Source: Celeribacter persicus (lineage in GTDB: Bacteria; Pseudomonadota; Alphaproteobacteria; Rhodobacterales; Rhodobacteraceae). From it: a stretch of 64,000 nucleotides of DNA. Each line of letters starts with the position of its first letter. The first letter of the stretch is position 1. The DNA is taken from positions 62,001 to 126,000 of the forward strand of contig NZ_QAOH01000006.1 of NCBI RefSeq assembly GCF_003050785.1. The letters are read 5' to 3'. The notes under the pieces were generated by a model, which ran no database searches, was not told the origin of the DNA, and worked only from the letters and a program-made list of their open reading frames with translations. Positions 46,774-55,996 of this stretch are shown piece after piece. The position numbers and the translations under genes are program-made.

Positions 46774-49323
46774 TTATTTTGCATCTATGGCAGCAAGCTG
46801 CGCCGCGGCAAGGCGGGCCACAGGCACCCGGAAGGGCGAACAGGACACGTAATCAAAGCCCGCCGCACGGCAAAAGGCGATTGATTCGGGGTTGCCGCCA
46901 TGCTCGCCACAGACTGCCACGGTCAGCTCCGGGCGCACCTTGCGACCGCGTTCGGCGCCGATCTTGAGCAGTTCGCCGACGCCCTCGAAATCGAGCGTAT
47001 GGAACGGATCTTCGGGGAACACGCCCTGTTGCACATAGGCATTCATGAAACGTCCGGCATCGTCCCTCGACAGACCGTAAGCCATCTGCGTCAGGTCGTT
47101 CGTCCCGAAGGACAGGAAGGCGGCGTTCTGGGCGATGTCTCCTGCACGCAGAGCCGCGCGCGGGGTTTCGACCATGACGCCGAGCCGATAGGTGAACTCC
47201 GCCCCGGTCTCGTTGCGCACCGCTGCCGCGACCCCGTCGATCTGGGTCTTGACCAGTTCGACCTCGCGTTTCGCAGACACCAGCGGGATCATGATCTCCG
47301 GCACCACCGGCGCACCGTGTTTGCTGGCCTCGATGGTAGCCTCGAAAATCGCGCGGGCCTGCATCTCGTAAATCTCGGGGAAGGTGATACCGAGACGCAC
47401 CCCCCGCATGCCGAGCATCGGGTTGAATTCCGACAGCCAGTCGATCCGACGCGTCACATCCGAGAGCGGCAGATCGAGCGCCTCGGCGAGTTCCTTGGCC
47501 CCTTCGCGATCCGAAGGCAGGAATTCGTGCAACGGCGGATCGAACAGGCGAATGCAAACCGGCAGGCCTTCCATGATGCGGAAAAGCTCAATAAAGTCAG
47601 ATCTTTGCATGGGAAGCAATCGCGCAATAGCCTCTGCTCTATCCTCGTGCTTTGCGGCAAAGATCATCTCCCGCATCACGGTCAGACGGTCCCCTTCGAA
47701 GAACATATGCTCAGTGCGGCACAGCCCGATGCCCTGCGCCTTGAAATTGCGCGCGACGGCGGCATCCGACGGCGTGTCGGCATTGGCGCGCACCCCGATG
47801 TCGCGGATTGCATCCGCCCAGTCCATCAGTTGAAGATACCACTGATCCTTGACCGGCGGCAGCAGTCGTACCGCCCCCAGCAACGCCTCGCCCGCAGAGC
47901 CGTCGAGCGTAATCACATCGCCTTCCTCAAGCTTGCGACCGTCTCCGAGCGTCAGCGTGCGCTCGCGAGTATTGATCCGGATCGAGGCCCCCACGACACA
48001 GGGCATACCGATGCCCCGTGCGATCACCGCCGCGTGCGAGGTCACGCCACCACGCTCTGTCAGAATGCCGACAGAGGAATGCATGCCGCGAATGTCCTCT
48101 GGCGTGGTTTCGCGCCGCACGAGAATGCAGGGCTCGCCGCGCGCCTCATAGGTCTGGGCCACGCTGGAGTTGAACACGATCCGCCCGACCGCCCCGCCGG
48201 GCGAGGCCGCAATCCCCTTGGCCAGCACATCGCGCTTGTCCTTGGGATCGACCTGCTGGTGCAGCAATTCGGTAAGCGAGCGGGCGGGAATGCGCAAGAT
48301 CGCCTCCTCACGCGGAATGATCCCATCCTCGGCCAGTTGCACGGCGATGCGCAGAGCGGCGCGGGACGAGCGCGGCACCCGCACAGCGTCGAGCACGTAG
48401 AGCTTGCCTTCGGAAATGGTGAATTCCACCTGCATCTCTTCGCGCAAACGCACCCGGCAGAGCCGCGTCATCTCCACGAGTTTGGCGAACAGCTCCGGCT
48501 GCGCCTCTTCCAGAGAACCGCCTCGCTCATCCTTGGAAAGGTAAAGCACATCCTTGCCCGCGCCCGCAGTGACCGCCGCACGCCCCTGTGCCTGCCGCAT
48601 GTAACGTCCTTTGACCAGAGGTGCGCCGGTCTGCTCATCGACGAGTTGCACCACCCCGGCCCCGCTCTCGCCCGGTCCGAGCCCCAGTGCCATGCTCTGC
48701 ACGATCAGCCCGAGGCCGGCATCTGCGGGCGCCCCTTTGGCCTGACGCAGGAGACGCGCCGTGGTGCCCTCCCAGGCGCGCGCCATGGAACGCAGCACCT
48801 GTCCGAGCTGATGTGCCGGGTCTTGCGGGAACGGATCGCCGGTCTCATCCTCATTTGCGGCCAGCGCCGATTTCAGCGCCTCCTGCACCGGGACAGACGT
48901 ATCGAATTCGAACAATTCGGGATCGAGTCGCTCCACATGCACCGCGAAAGCTTGCACAAATCGAAGATAAAGCGCGTCCGCCGCCTCTGCCCCGTGACTG
49001 TCAGTCAGTTCCGCATGACGGGCGTCATTCATGCCGATATTGAGGATCGCGCCGGGCCCGCCCCAGTCCGGGTCCTCGGACGAGGGCCGCACGGACAGCA
49101 GGGGCGCATCGCCGAAGACGCGCAAAAGGGCCTTCATGTCGAAAGCCTGCCCTTCCGCCAGACGATGCACGGCGTCAAAAGACAGGGCAACGGTTTCGGG
49201 CACAGGCAGGTCGAGACGGATCAGTCGTTGCAAGCATTTTGCCCGACCGCCATGGGTATTGACCGCGATCGGAGCGACGCGGCGGATGCGGGTGAACCCG
49301 AGGATGTCGCTCTCTTGCTGCAC
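46774..49323 (-). CDS. ppdK: Pyruvate, phosphate dikinase
   Basis: The 849-residue protein has the PPDK order. An N-terminal ATP-grasp part includes SVRPSSEDPDWGGPGAILNIGMND and VEFTISEGKLYVLDAVR. The phosphohistidine domain is ILTERGGVTSHAAVIARGIGMPCVV (H430). The PEP/pyruvate barrel carries GIGLCRTEHMFF, LRMRGVRLG-like blocks, FSFGTNDLTQMAYGLSRDD as the variant here, and AVCGEHGGNPESI. It makes PEP from pyruvate, ATP and phosphate for gluconeogenesis. The start is GTG with GGGGAGG. It lies downstream of glyS behind a terminator. Confidence 0.95.
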   Translation of the reverse strand: MQQESDILGFTRIRRVAPIAVNTHGGRAKCLQRLIRLDLPVPETVALSFDAVHRLAEGQAFDMKALLRVFGDAPLLSVRPSSEDPDWGGPGAILNIGMNDARHAELTDSHGAEAADALYLRFVQAFAVHVERLDPELFEFDTSVPVQEALKSALAANEDETGDPFPQDPAHQLGQVLRSMARAWEGTTARLLRQAKGAPADAGLGLIVQSMALGLGPGESGAGVVQLVDEQTGAPLVKGRYMRQAQGRAAVTAGAGKDVLYLSKDERGGSLEEAQPELFAKLVEMTRLCRVRLREEMQVEFTISEGKLYVLDAVRVPRSSRAALRIAVQLAEDGIIPREEAILRIPARSLTELLHQQVDPKDKRDVLAKGIAASPGGAVGRIVFNSSVAQTYEARGEPCILVRRETTPEDIRGMHSSVGILTERGGVTSHAAVIARGIGMPCVVGASIRINTRERTLTLGDGRKLEEGDVITLDGSAGEALLGAVRLLPPVKDQWYLQLMDWADAIRDIGVRANADTPSDAAVARNFKAQGIGLCRTEHMFFEGDRLTVMREMIFAAKHEDRAEAIARLLPMQRSDFIELFRIMEGLPVCIRLFDPPLHEFLPSDREGAKELAEALDLPLSDVTRRIDWLSEFNPMLGMRGVRLGITFPEIYEMQARAIFEATIEASKHGAPVVPEIMIPLVSAKREVELVKTQIDGVAAAVRNETGAEFTYRLGVMVETPRAALRAGDIAQNAAFLSFGTNDLTQMAYGLSRDDAGRFMNAYVQQGVFPEDPFHTLDFEGVGELLKIGAERGRKVRPELTVAVCGEHGGNPESIAFCRAAGFDYVSCSPFRVPVARLAAAQLAAIDAK

Positions 49324-49410
49324 TGCGGCACCTCCCCTTTGGCGGCACGCTACGCCTCATGGGGACGTGAGCGCAACCGTTAACCGTAACGGCACAGAGA
49401 ATTGGTGAGA

Positions 49411-49440
49411 AACCGTTGCCGGAAAACGATCCCGGCAACG
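49411..49440 (-). terminator. Rho-independent terminator after glyS
   Basis: A 9-bp stem CGTTGCCGG / CCGGCAACG with a 9-base loop lies just after glyS; the minus strand continues GTTTCTC. Confidence 0.75.
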
Positions 49441-49448
49441 GGGACGGA

Positions 49449-51677
49449 TCAGCTCTCCACCCGCGTCAGATCGGCCACCGACAGGCAAATCTCGCGAATC
49501 CGGCCCAGAAGATTGAGCCGGTTGCGCCGCACGATGTCGTTGTCGGTGTTGATTTGCACTGCCTCGAAGAAAGCATCGACCGCGGGGCGCATATCGGCCA
49601 TGGCGGACATGGCAGCGGTAAAATCCTCATCCTTCATCGCCGGTTTGATCGCATCAGACGCGGCATCGAGCGCGGCAAACAGTGCTTTCTCCTCGTCGGT
49701 CTCTGCGAATTTGACGTCCGGGCCAAAGCTGTATTCGACACCGTCCTTCTCTTCGGCCTGCGTCAGGATGTTATTGGCGCGTTTGAAGCCTTGGATCAGG
49801 TTGGTGCCGTCTTCCGTGTCGAGCATCGCCTGCAACGCGCGAGCGCGTTTCACCAGAAGCGTGATATCGTCATTGCCCGGCATCGCGAGACAGGCGTCGA
49901 TCACGTCGTGACGAATGCCCTCGTCACGCAGGAAGACTTTCAAGCGATCATGGAAGAAGGACAAGAGATCGTCGGAGGTGTCCGGCACCGCCCCCGCCAC
50001 GGATTTCACCGCGTCTTTCTCGTCATCCGAGAGTTTGTCGGAAATCGCGTCGAACGCCGCACCGAAGACACCGTGTTCGGCGATCTCATCGAGGATTTCT
50101 TTCAGCGTGTCGATAACACCGTCATTTTCATCCGCCGCAGCGATCTTGTGCAACAGAAGCTGGGCGTCGATGAAGCGATCAAGGCTCATGCGCACGTCGT
50201 TGGTGATCAGAAGACGGATCACACCCAGAGCTGCGCGGCGCAGCGCAAACGGGTCTTTCGAACCGGTGGGTTTCTCGTCGATGGCCCAGAAGCCGGTCAG
50301 CGTGTCGAGCTTGTCGGCCAGTGCGACGGCCACAGACACCGGATCGGTCGGCACATCGTCGGAGGGCCCGAGCGGCGAATAGTGGTCACGGCAGGCATCG
50401 GCCACAGCATCGGACAACCCGGCGATCTTGGCATAATAACGGCCCATGATGCCTTGCAGTTCGGGGAATTCGTAGACCATCTCCGAGGACAGGTCGGCCT
50501 TGGCAACTTTCGCAGCCAGTTCCGCCTCGTGCCTTTTCGCACCGACGATGGGCGCAATGTCATGGGCCAGTTGAGCGATCCGGGCGATGCGCGCGCCCTG
50601 CGACCCGAGCTTGTTGTGGAAGGTCACGTTGGCGAGCGGGGCGGCCATGGCTTCGAGCCCTTCCCGCTCCACCGTGCGCACATCGTTTTCCCAGAAGAAT
50701 TTCGCATCGGACAACCGCGCGGAAAGCACTTTCTGGTTTCCCGCCAGAATGGTTGTGCCATTGTCGGCGGTTTCACGGTTGGCGACGGTTACGAATTTCT
50801 CGATCCGCCCTGTCTTCGGATTGCGGACAGAAAAGAATTTCTGATGCTCTTTCATCGAGGTCTGGAGCACCTCGGGCGGCAGGTCGAGGAAATCCGCCCC
50901 GATCTCCCCCATCAACACCACCGGCCATTCCACGAGGCCGGCGACTTCGGCCAAAAGCCCTTTGTCCTCAACGACTTCCAATCCCTGCGCAAAGGCCTGA
51001 TTGGTCGCATCGTGCCAGATGTGATCGGCGCGCTCTTGCGGGTCGAGAATGACGAAATTCTGTTTCAGTTTCGCGACGTAATCGTCGAAAGAGGTTACCT
51101 TGAAACTGCCCGAGGACATGAAACGGTGGCCCCAGACAGTGTTCCTGGAGGTGATGCCGTCGATCTCAAGCGGCACCACTTCGGCCCCGTCTTCGCGGCT
51201 CATCAGACAGACAATCGAATGCAACGGACGCACCCATTTGAGGCTTCCCGCGCCCCAGCGCATCGACTTTGGCCAAGGGAAATTGCGCACGGTCGCTTCC
51301 AGTACCTCGGCCACGATCTCCGACGCCGGACGACCGGGTTTAGTGATCTTGGCAAAATAGACCTGACCTTTTTTCTCGTCACGAATCTCAAGCTCGTCTT
51401 TCGTTACCCCTGCCCCACGCAGGAAACCCTCCAGCGCTTTTTCGGGCGCATCGACGCGCGGGCCCTTGCGTTCCTCGACCGTGGTCGGGGACGCGTCCAA
51501 TAGCCCCTCAATCGACAAAGCCAGACGGCGGGGCGTGGCAAAAGCGCCCGCAGAGGCATAGGTCAGACCGGCCTCGACGAGACCGTTCGTCACCAGAGAT
51601 TTCAGGTCCTCGGAGGCACGTTTCTGCATCCGGGCCGGGATTTCTTCGGAGAAAAGCTCGATCAGCAAGTCAGCCAT
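49449..51677 (-). CDS. glyS: Glycine-tRNA ligase beta subunit
   Basis: The 742-residue protein begins DLLIELFSEEIPARMQ, the strict GlyS N-terminus. It shows ATPRRLALSIEGL, GSLKWVRPLHSIVCLM and LADKLDTLTGFWAIDEKPTGSKDPFALRRAALGVIRLL, then a C-terminal anticodon-binding helical part. With GlyQ it forms the alpha2beta2 bacterial glycyl-tRNA synthetase. It lies 3 bp after the small membrane protein gene that separates it from glyQ. Confidence 0.98.
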   Translation of the reverse strand: MADLLIELFSEEIPARMQKRASEDLKSLVTNGLVEAGLTYASAGAFATPRRLALSIEGLLDASPTTVEERKGPRVDAPEKALEGFLRGAGVTKDELEIRDEKKGQVYFAKITKPGRPASEIVAEVLEATVRNFPWPKSMRWGAGSLKWVRPLHSIVCLMSREDGAEVVPLEIDGITSRNTVWGHRFMSSGSFKVTSFDDYVAKLKQNFVILDPQERADHIWHDATNQAFAQGLEVVEDKGLLAEVAGLVEWPVVLMGEIGADFLDLPPEVLQTSMKEHQKFFSVRNPKTGRIEKFVTVANRETADNGTTILAGNQKVLSARLSDAKFFWENDVRTVEREGLEAMAAPLANVTFHNKLGSQGARIARIAQLAHDIAPIVGAKRHEAELAAKVAKADLSSEMVYEFPELQGIMGRYYAKIAGLSDAVADACRDHYSPLGPSDDVPTDPVSVAVALADKLDTLTGFWAIDEKPTGSKDPFALRRAALGVIRLLITNDVRMSLDRFIDAQLLLHKIAAADENDGVIDTLKEILDEIAEHGVFGAAFDAISDKLSDDEKDAVKSVAGAVPDTSDDLLSFFHDRLKVFLRDEGIRHDVIDACLAMPGNDDITLLVKRARALQAMLDTEDGTNLIQGFKRANNILTQAEEKDGVEYSFGPDVKFAETDEEKALFAALDAASDAIKPAMKDEDFTAAMSAMADMRPAVDAFFEAVQINTDNDIVRRNRLNLLGRIREICLSVADLTRVES

Positions 51678-51680
51678 GGG

Positions 51681-52208
51681 TCAGTTTCCTTCAGGGGCGG
51701 GCGGACAGCCCGCAGGCGCGGGATCGCCGTCGAATACGGCCGCCCCGCAACGGTTGATCTGGTTCCAGGCATAGCCGCGCCCGTCCGGATAGACGGCAAT
51801 CACACGGTCGATGCCATAGGTGATATTCTCTTCGCCCATAAAGGCGATGGCCAGCCCCGCCTCAAGATCGGCACCGATGCGTTTGGCATCAAAACACGAA
51901 AACCACGAGGGCGCGATCAGCGGCGCGGGGCGGTCGTAGGGCTGGAAGGTTTCGGTCATCATCGCCACGGAAAGCGGCGTGGTAAAACAGGCGCGGAACT
52001 TGATCGGTGAGGTGTCGGCGTCGATACCTTCGAAATTCTCGGCGATGATGTCCTCAGGCAGTCCCGCAAAGCTGGTCGCATGGATCGTGGCGGCGGGCGC
52101 AGAGGCGTCCAGCCGGTCGTAATAGGCATAGACCTGCGTGTAATAGAGGCCAGCGCCGAAAACGAGTGCGAGCACCACGATAAACCCTGCGATCAGCTTG
52201 CCGTTCAT
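51681..52208 (-). CDS. Single-pass membrane protein between glyQ and glyS (resembles the DUF6446 family)
   Basis: The 175-residue protein has one N-terminal membrane helix ([30 protein letters not shown]), then a periplasmic domain with [77 protein letters not shown]. Three or four cysteines may form disulfides. Its ATG overlaps the glyQ stop (ATGA) and it ends 3 bp before glyS. I recall such a gene at this place in other Rhodobacteraceae and tentatively assign DUF6446. No function is known. Confidence 0.8.
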   Translation of the reverse strand: MNGKLIAGFIVVLALVFGAGLYYTQVYAYYDRLDASAPAATIHATSFAGLPEDIIAENFEGIDADTSPIKFRACFTTPLSVAMMTETFQPYDRPAPLIAPSWFSCFDAKRIGADLEAGLAIAFMGEENITYGIDRVIAVYPDGRGYAWNQINRCGAAVFDGDPAPAGCPPAPEGN

Positions 52209-53161
52209 GCGCTCTGCGCCTCGGGCATCCAACCACCCGCCGTGGTCTGCACGAAGGCGTCGGCACAGGCCTTGGCCAACGTGCGCACCCGTCCGATATA
52301 GGCCTGACGCTCGGTCACCGAGATCACGCCGCGCGCGTCCAAAAGGTTGAACAGGTGCGAAGCTTTGATGCATTGGTCATAGGCCGGGTGGACCATGATG
52401 ATACGCTTGCCGGTTTTCGGATCTTCCGCCGGATTGTCCAGAAGCGCGTGGCATTCCGCCTCCGCCTCTTCGAAATGCTTCAGGAGCATTTCGGTGTTGG
52501 CGGCGTCGAAATTGTGCCGGGAATATTCTTCCTCGGTCTGTTTGAAGACATCGCCATAAGTCAGCGGGATCGGCGATTGCGGATCGTTAAACGGCATGTC
52601 CATAACGTGGTCGATCCCCAACACATACATCGCCAGACGCTCAAGCCCGTAGGTCAGCTCACCCGAGACCGGTTTGCAATCATGGCCCCCGACCTGCTGG
52701 AAATAGGTGAACTGGCTGACTTCCATCCCGTCGCACCAGACCTCCCAGCCAAGCCCCCAGGCCCCCAGAGTGGGGCTTTCCCAGTCGTCTTCAACGAAAC
52801 GGATGTCATGCAGATCGGTGTCGATGCCGATGGCTTTCAGGGAGCCGAGGTACAGGTCCTGCAAATCCGGCGGCGACGGTTTGATCAGCACCTGATACTG
52901 ATAGTAATGCTGTAACCGGTTCGGGTTCTCGCCATAGCGCCCGTCGGTGGGACGGCGCGAAGGCTGAACATAGGCGGCGGCCCAGGCGGTCGAACCCAGC
53001 GAACGCAGCGTCGTGGCCGGGTGGAATGTTCCCGCGCCCACTTCCATGTCATAGGGCTGTAAAATAGCGCAACCTCGCGAGGCCCAATAGCTCTGGAGCC
53101 TCAGGATGATCTCCTGAAAAGACCGCGGTTTCTCGACACTCTCGGAGGGGGACAGGGACAT
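52205..53161 (-). CDS. glyQ: Glycine-tRNA ligase alpha subunit
   Basis: The 318-residue protein has the class II catalytic blocks of Gly[92 protein letters not shown] and [16 protein letters not shown] 53161 is preferred over the TTG five codons upstream. It heads the glyQ - small membrane protein - glyS operon and is divergent from the secreted protein gene at 53401. Confidence 0.98.
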   Translation of the reverse strand: MSLSPSESVEKPRSFQEIILRLQSYWASRGCAILQPYDMEVGAGTFHPATTLRSLGSTAWAAAYVQPSRRPTDGRYGENPNRLQHYYQYQVLIKPSPPDLQDLYLGSLKAIGIDTDLHDIRFVEDDWESPTLGAWGLGWEVWCDGMEVSQFTYFQQVGGHDCKPVSGELTYGLERLAMYVLGIDHVMDMPFNDPQSPIPLTYGDVFKQTEEEYSRHNFDAANTEMLLKHFEEAEAECHALLDNPAEDPKTGKRIIMVHPAYDQCIKASHLFNLLDARGVISVTERQAYIGRVRTLAKACADAFVQTTAGGWMPEAQSA

Positions 53162-53400
53162 GGGTTCTTTCGCCAATTCTGCTGATCAAACGCGGGCACA
53201 TCCCTAGCGGGGCCCGGCGGGGGCGTCAATGACAAGGCAACCCGCACCGGTCCGCCAAGGCCGATTTCCCGGCAGTTTTACATCACAAGCCCGCCATTTG
53301 CGCCCATGCCTCTCCACAGCATGTTGACCTTCACGTCAAACCTGTTTTCTTAAACCACAATATAAGGGCCAAAGGGTCCGCAGGAACGTAAAGGGTTTTC

Positions 53401-55188
53401 ATGAAAAGGTCTCTCGCCGCTGCCCCGCTGGGGCTCGCCGCCACACTGTTGCTCACCACGGCCTTGTACGCCGAACAATGGATTCAGATCGAAGCGCAAC
53501 CCTCCCTGACAGAGGCAACCGAGGCCGCCCGCGGCTATGCCGGGCGTCTGCCGAATGTGGTGGGTTTCGAACTTCCGGGACGGTGGAATGCCATCGCACT
53601 CGGCCCCTACGCGACCGAGGCGGAAGCCGAGGCCGCCCGTCTGACGCTCCGCGCGCAGGGAATGATCCCCAGCGATAGCTACCTGACCGACGGCACCCAG
53701 TATCGCCAGCCGTTCTGGCCGGTGGGGGCGACGCTTTCGACCCTGCCCACGGCGACAACGCCGGATGTTGCAACCGAGGTCACGGTTCCCGAAGTGACCG
53801 AGACCGCGATGCCCGCCGAGGATCTGCCAGTCGAAAACATGCCCATCACGCTTCCCGATGAGACCCCCGCCGAGGCCCGTGCCTCCGAGCGTGCGCTCAA
53901 CCGCGAAGACCGCGAGGCGCTTCAGACCGCGCTCAAATTCGCCGGCGTTTATGACTCCGGCATCGACGGTGCATTCGGTCCCGGCACGCGGCGCGCCATG
54001 TCCGACTGGCAAGCGCTCAAGGGCTATGACGTCACAGGCGTCCTGACCACGCAGCAACGCGAAGAGGTGCTCGGAGCTTATCGCACCGTGATCGACAGCC
54101 TCGGGTTGACTCCCGTAGCCGATGAGGTGGCTGGCGTCACGCTGTCCCTGCCCTTGGGGCTGGTCGGGTTCGACGCCTACGCGCCGCCATTTGCGAAATA
54201 CAAATCGAAGGACAGCTCCGGCGTGCAGGTCCTGCTGATCTCGCAGACCGGTGATGAAGCCACACTGGGCGGCCTTTACGAGATCATGCAGACGCTTGAA
54301 ATCGTACCCATGGAGGGCCCACGTTCGCGCGACAGCAAATCCTTCACCCTCACCGGCACCAATACGGAGATCACCTCGCACACCGAGGCGCGTCTGGTGA
54401 ACGGGACCGTGAAGGGCTGGACCCTGATCTGGCCGACGCCGAAGACGACGGATGACGAGACCCGGCATCAGATGGCACTCGACGCGATGAAAACCAGCTT
54501 CGCAACGCTCGATGGCGTACTGCCTGATGCCTACGGCGAGGGCGCCGCGCAAGACATCGACCTTCTGGCCGGGCTCGACATTCGCCGCCCGGACAAGGCC
54601 GGCTCCGGCTTTTACGTCGATGACAAGGGCGCGGTTCTAACCTCCGCCGATCTCGTCGCCTCCTGCGCCAGAATCACCATCGACGATGGCTACGAGGCCA
54701 CGGTGACCGCGACCGAGGACGGCATGGCGCTTTTGACCCCGGTCGAGACCCTTGCCCCTCTGGCGGTGGCGAAGTTCGACAGCCAGCTGCCGCGTCTTCA
54801 GTCCGAGGTCTCCGTGTCGGGCTATGCCTATGCCGGTCGTCTCGATGCGCCGACGCTGAACTACGGGCTGATGGCCGAGCACAAGGGGCTGTCGGGCGAA
54901 GAGGACCTTTTGCGTCTGGCGATGACCACGCTTCCGGGCGAGGCGGGCGGCCCGCTTTTGAACAACTCCGGCGCGGTGATCGGCATGCTCGCCGCGAAAG
55001 ACGCTATCCCCGAGGCGCAGGCCCGCAGCCTGCCGGAGGATGTGGCCTTTGCCTATGACATGGAAAAGATCGCGGGCTTCCTGTCCGGCCACGGCGTGAC
55101 CGTTTCCGCGTCCGAGAGCACCACGTCCGATGCCGATCTGGTCCGCATCGGGCGCGATCTCACGGTTTTGGTGAATTGCTGGAACTGA
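53401..55188 (+). CDS. Secreted peptidoglycan-binding protein with a trypsin-like domain lacking catalytic His and Ser
   Basis: The 595-residue protein has a signal peptide (about residues 1-24, LLLTTALYAEQ). An N-terminal SPOR-like region is followed by a low-complexity linker, a PG_binding_1 domain (DREALQTALKFAGVYDSGIDGAFGPGTRRAMSDWQALKGYDVTGVLT), a middle domain, and a C-terminal trypsin/HtrA-like fold (GSGFYVDDKGAVLTSADLVASC through GPLLNNSGAVIGMLAA). Where active proteases have AH and GDSGGP, this has AD (D417) and GEAGGP (A515). It is therefore probably a protease-like scaffold without activity, acting at the cell wall. Confidence 0.85.
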   Translation: MKRSLAAAPLGLAATLLLTTALYAEQWIQIEAQPSLTEATEAARGYAGRLPNVVGFELPGRWNAIALGPYATEAEAEAARLTLRAQGMIPSDSYLTDGTQYRQPFWPVGATLSTLPTATTPDVATEVTVPEVTETAMPAEDLPVENMPITLPDETPAEARASERALNREDREALQTALKFAGVYDSGIDGAFGPGTRRAMSDWQALKGYDVTGVLTTQQREEVLGAYRTVIDSLGLTPVADEVAGVTLSLPLGLVGFDAYAPPFAKYKSKDSSGVQVLLISQTGDEATLGGLYEIMQTLEIVPMEGPRSRDSKSFTLTGTNTEITSHTEARLVNGTVKGWTLIWPTPKTTDDETRHQMALDAMKTSFATLDGVLPDAYGEGAAQDIDLLAGLDIRRPDKAGSGFYVDDKGAVLTSADLVASCARITIDDGYEATVTATEDGMALLTPVETLAPLAVAKFDSQLPRLQSEVSVSGYAYAGRLDAPTLNYGLMAEHKGLSGEEDLLRLAMTTLPGEAGGPLLNNSGAVIGMLAAKDAIPEAQARSLPEDVAFAYDMEKIAGFLSGHGVTVSASESTTSDADLVRIGRDLTVLVNCWN

Positions 55189-55209
55189 GCCTTTTCAGTA
55201 CGCCCCTTG

Positions 55210-55240
55210 AAAACCCCGCTCCCAAGCGGGGTTTTATTTT
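55210..55240. terminator. Bidirectional Rho-independent terminator
   Basis: An 11-bp stem AAAACCCCGCT / AGCGGGGTTTT with a four-base loop is followed by ATTTTT on the plus strand; the minus strand also ends in a T run. It serves the genes ending at 55188 and 55234. Confidence 0.92.
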
Positions 55241-55974
55241 TCCGGGGACACAGCACGGCGCAAAAGCGCAAGCGCCGCCTGATCCGCCTTGCCCTTTGTC
55301 AGCCAGGCTAGCGCAAAAATCCAGATACCCGCAGCCTCGCCCCAGAAGATCAGGTTATGCACATTGACGAACGTCTCCGCTCCGCCCCAGCGCGCCATGG
55401 CAAAAGCCCCGGCAATCCCCGCCAGAGCGACAAGGATGCCGTAGCCACAGGCTTTGTAGATATAGGGGCGCACGCGGCTTTCGGTCTTGGGAAACTGCAC
55501 GAGGCAGAAGATGACGAGGCACAGGAAAAAGACCACCGCCGAAAGATTATGCACCCAGGAAGACGCGCTTACACCGATCAGCTTTTGCGTCACGGTTTCC
55601 GCGGGGGGCACGCAATGCGCCATACCCTCCGGCGGAATACAATCGGCCAGCGACGGGAAAAACGCCACGAGCAGGGCGGAGATTCCGGCAACAGAGGCCA
55701 GCACCTGATCCGAGAAGGTCTCGTCGGAGCGGCGCGGATAGCCCTTGTAGGAAATCAGGAACACACCGATGGCGGCGAGCGATCCAGTGAACATCTCGCG
55801 CAGCGGCGAGAAGAAGAAATTCGAAACGCTGTCGCGCAGCGAACCCTCAAGCCCCATACCGCCGACAATCAGCGCCGGGGGCAGGATCAGCGCCACCACG
55901 CCCAGTGCCTGCCGCACCCGGTAGAAACTCATCACATGCGGATCGCTCTTGTCGCTCTCGCTGGTGTCACTCAT
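55234..55974 (-). CDS. DUF998-like polytopic membrane protein
   Basis: The 246-residue protein has six hydrophobic segments. GSLRDSVSNFFFSPLREMFTGSLAAIGVFLISYKGYPRRSDE recalls the SISDYYYTPMRN-type motif of DUF998-like proteins. The loop between helices 3 and 4 has two cysteines (DCIPPEGMAHCVPP) that could form a disulfide. The function is unknown. It starts 22 bp after trkH on the same strand and is probably its operon partner. Confidence 0.75.
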   Translation of the reverse strand: MSDTSESDKSDPHVMSFYRVRQALGVVALILPPALIVGGMGLEGSLRDSVSNFFFSPLREMFTGSLAAIGVFLISYKGYPRRSDETFSDQVLASVAGISALLVAFFPSLADCIPPEGMAHCVPPAETVTQKLIGVSASSWVHNLSAVVFFLCLVIFCLVQFPKTESRVRPYIYKACGYGILVALAGIAGAFAMARWGGAETFVNVHNLIFWGEAAGIWIFALAWLTKGKADQAALALLRRAVSPEK

Positions 55975-55996
55975 GCCCGTCCTCCTGTCGAACGGA

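Noticed and set aside
46900-49383. Very long open frame (827 codons) on the strand opposite ppdK
   Set aside because: It is the antisense shadow of a clear PPDK gene in GC-rich DNA. It is rich in His/Arg/Gln with no family features and no ribosome binding site.
49416-51503. Long open frame (695 codons) opposite glyS
   Set aside because: Antisense shadow of glyS, with composition typical of reverse-frame GC-rich DNA.
53324-53341. TTGAC-CTTCAC-GTCAA as an FNR box upstream of the secreted protease-like gene
   Set aside because: The half-site spacing is two bases too long for the TTGA-N6-TCAA consensus.
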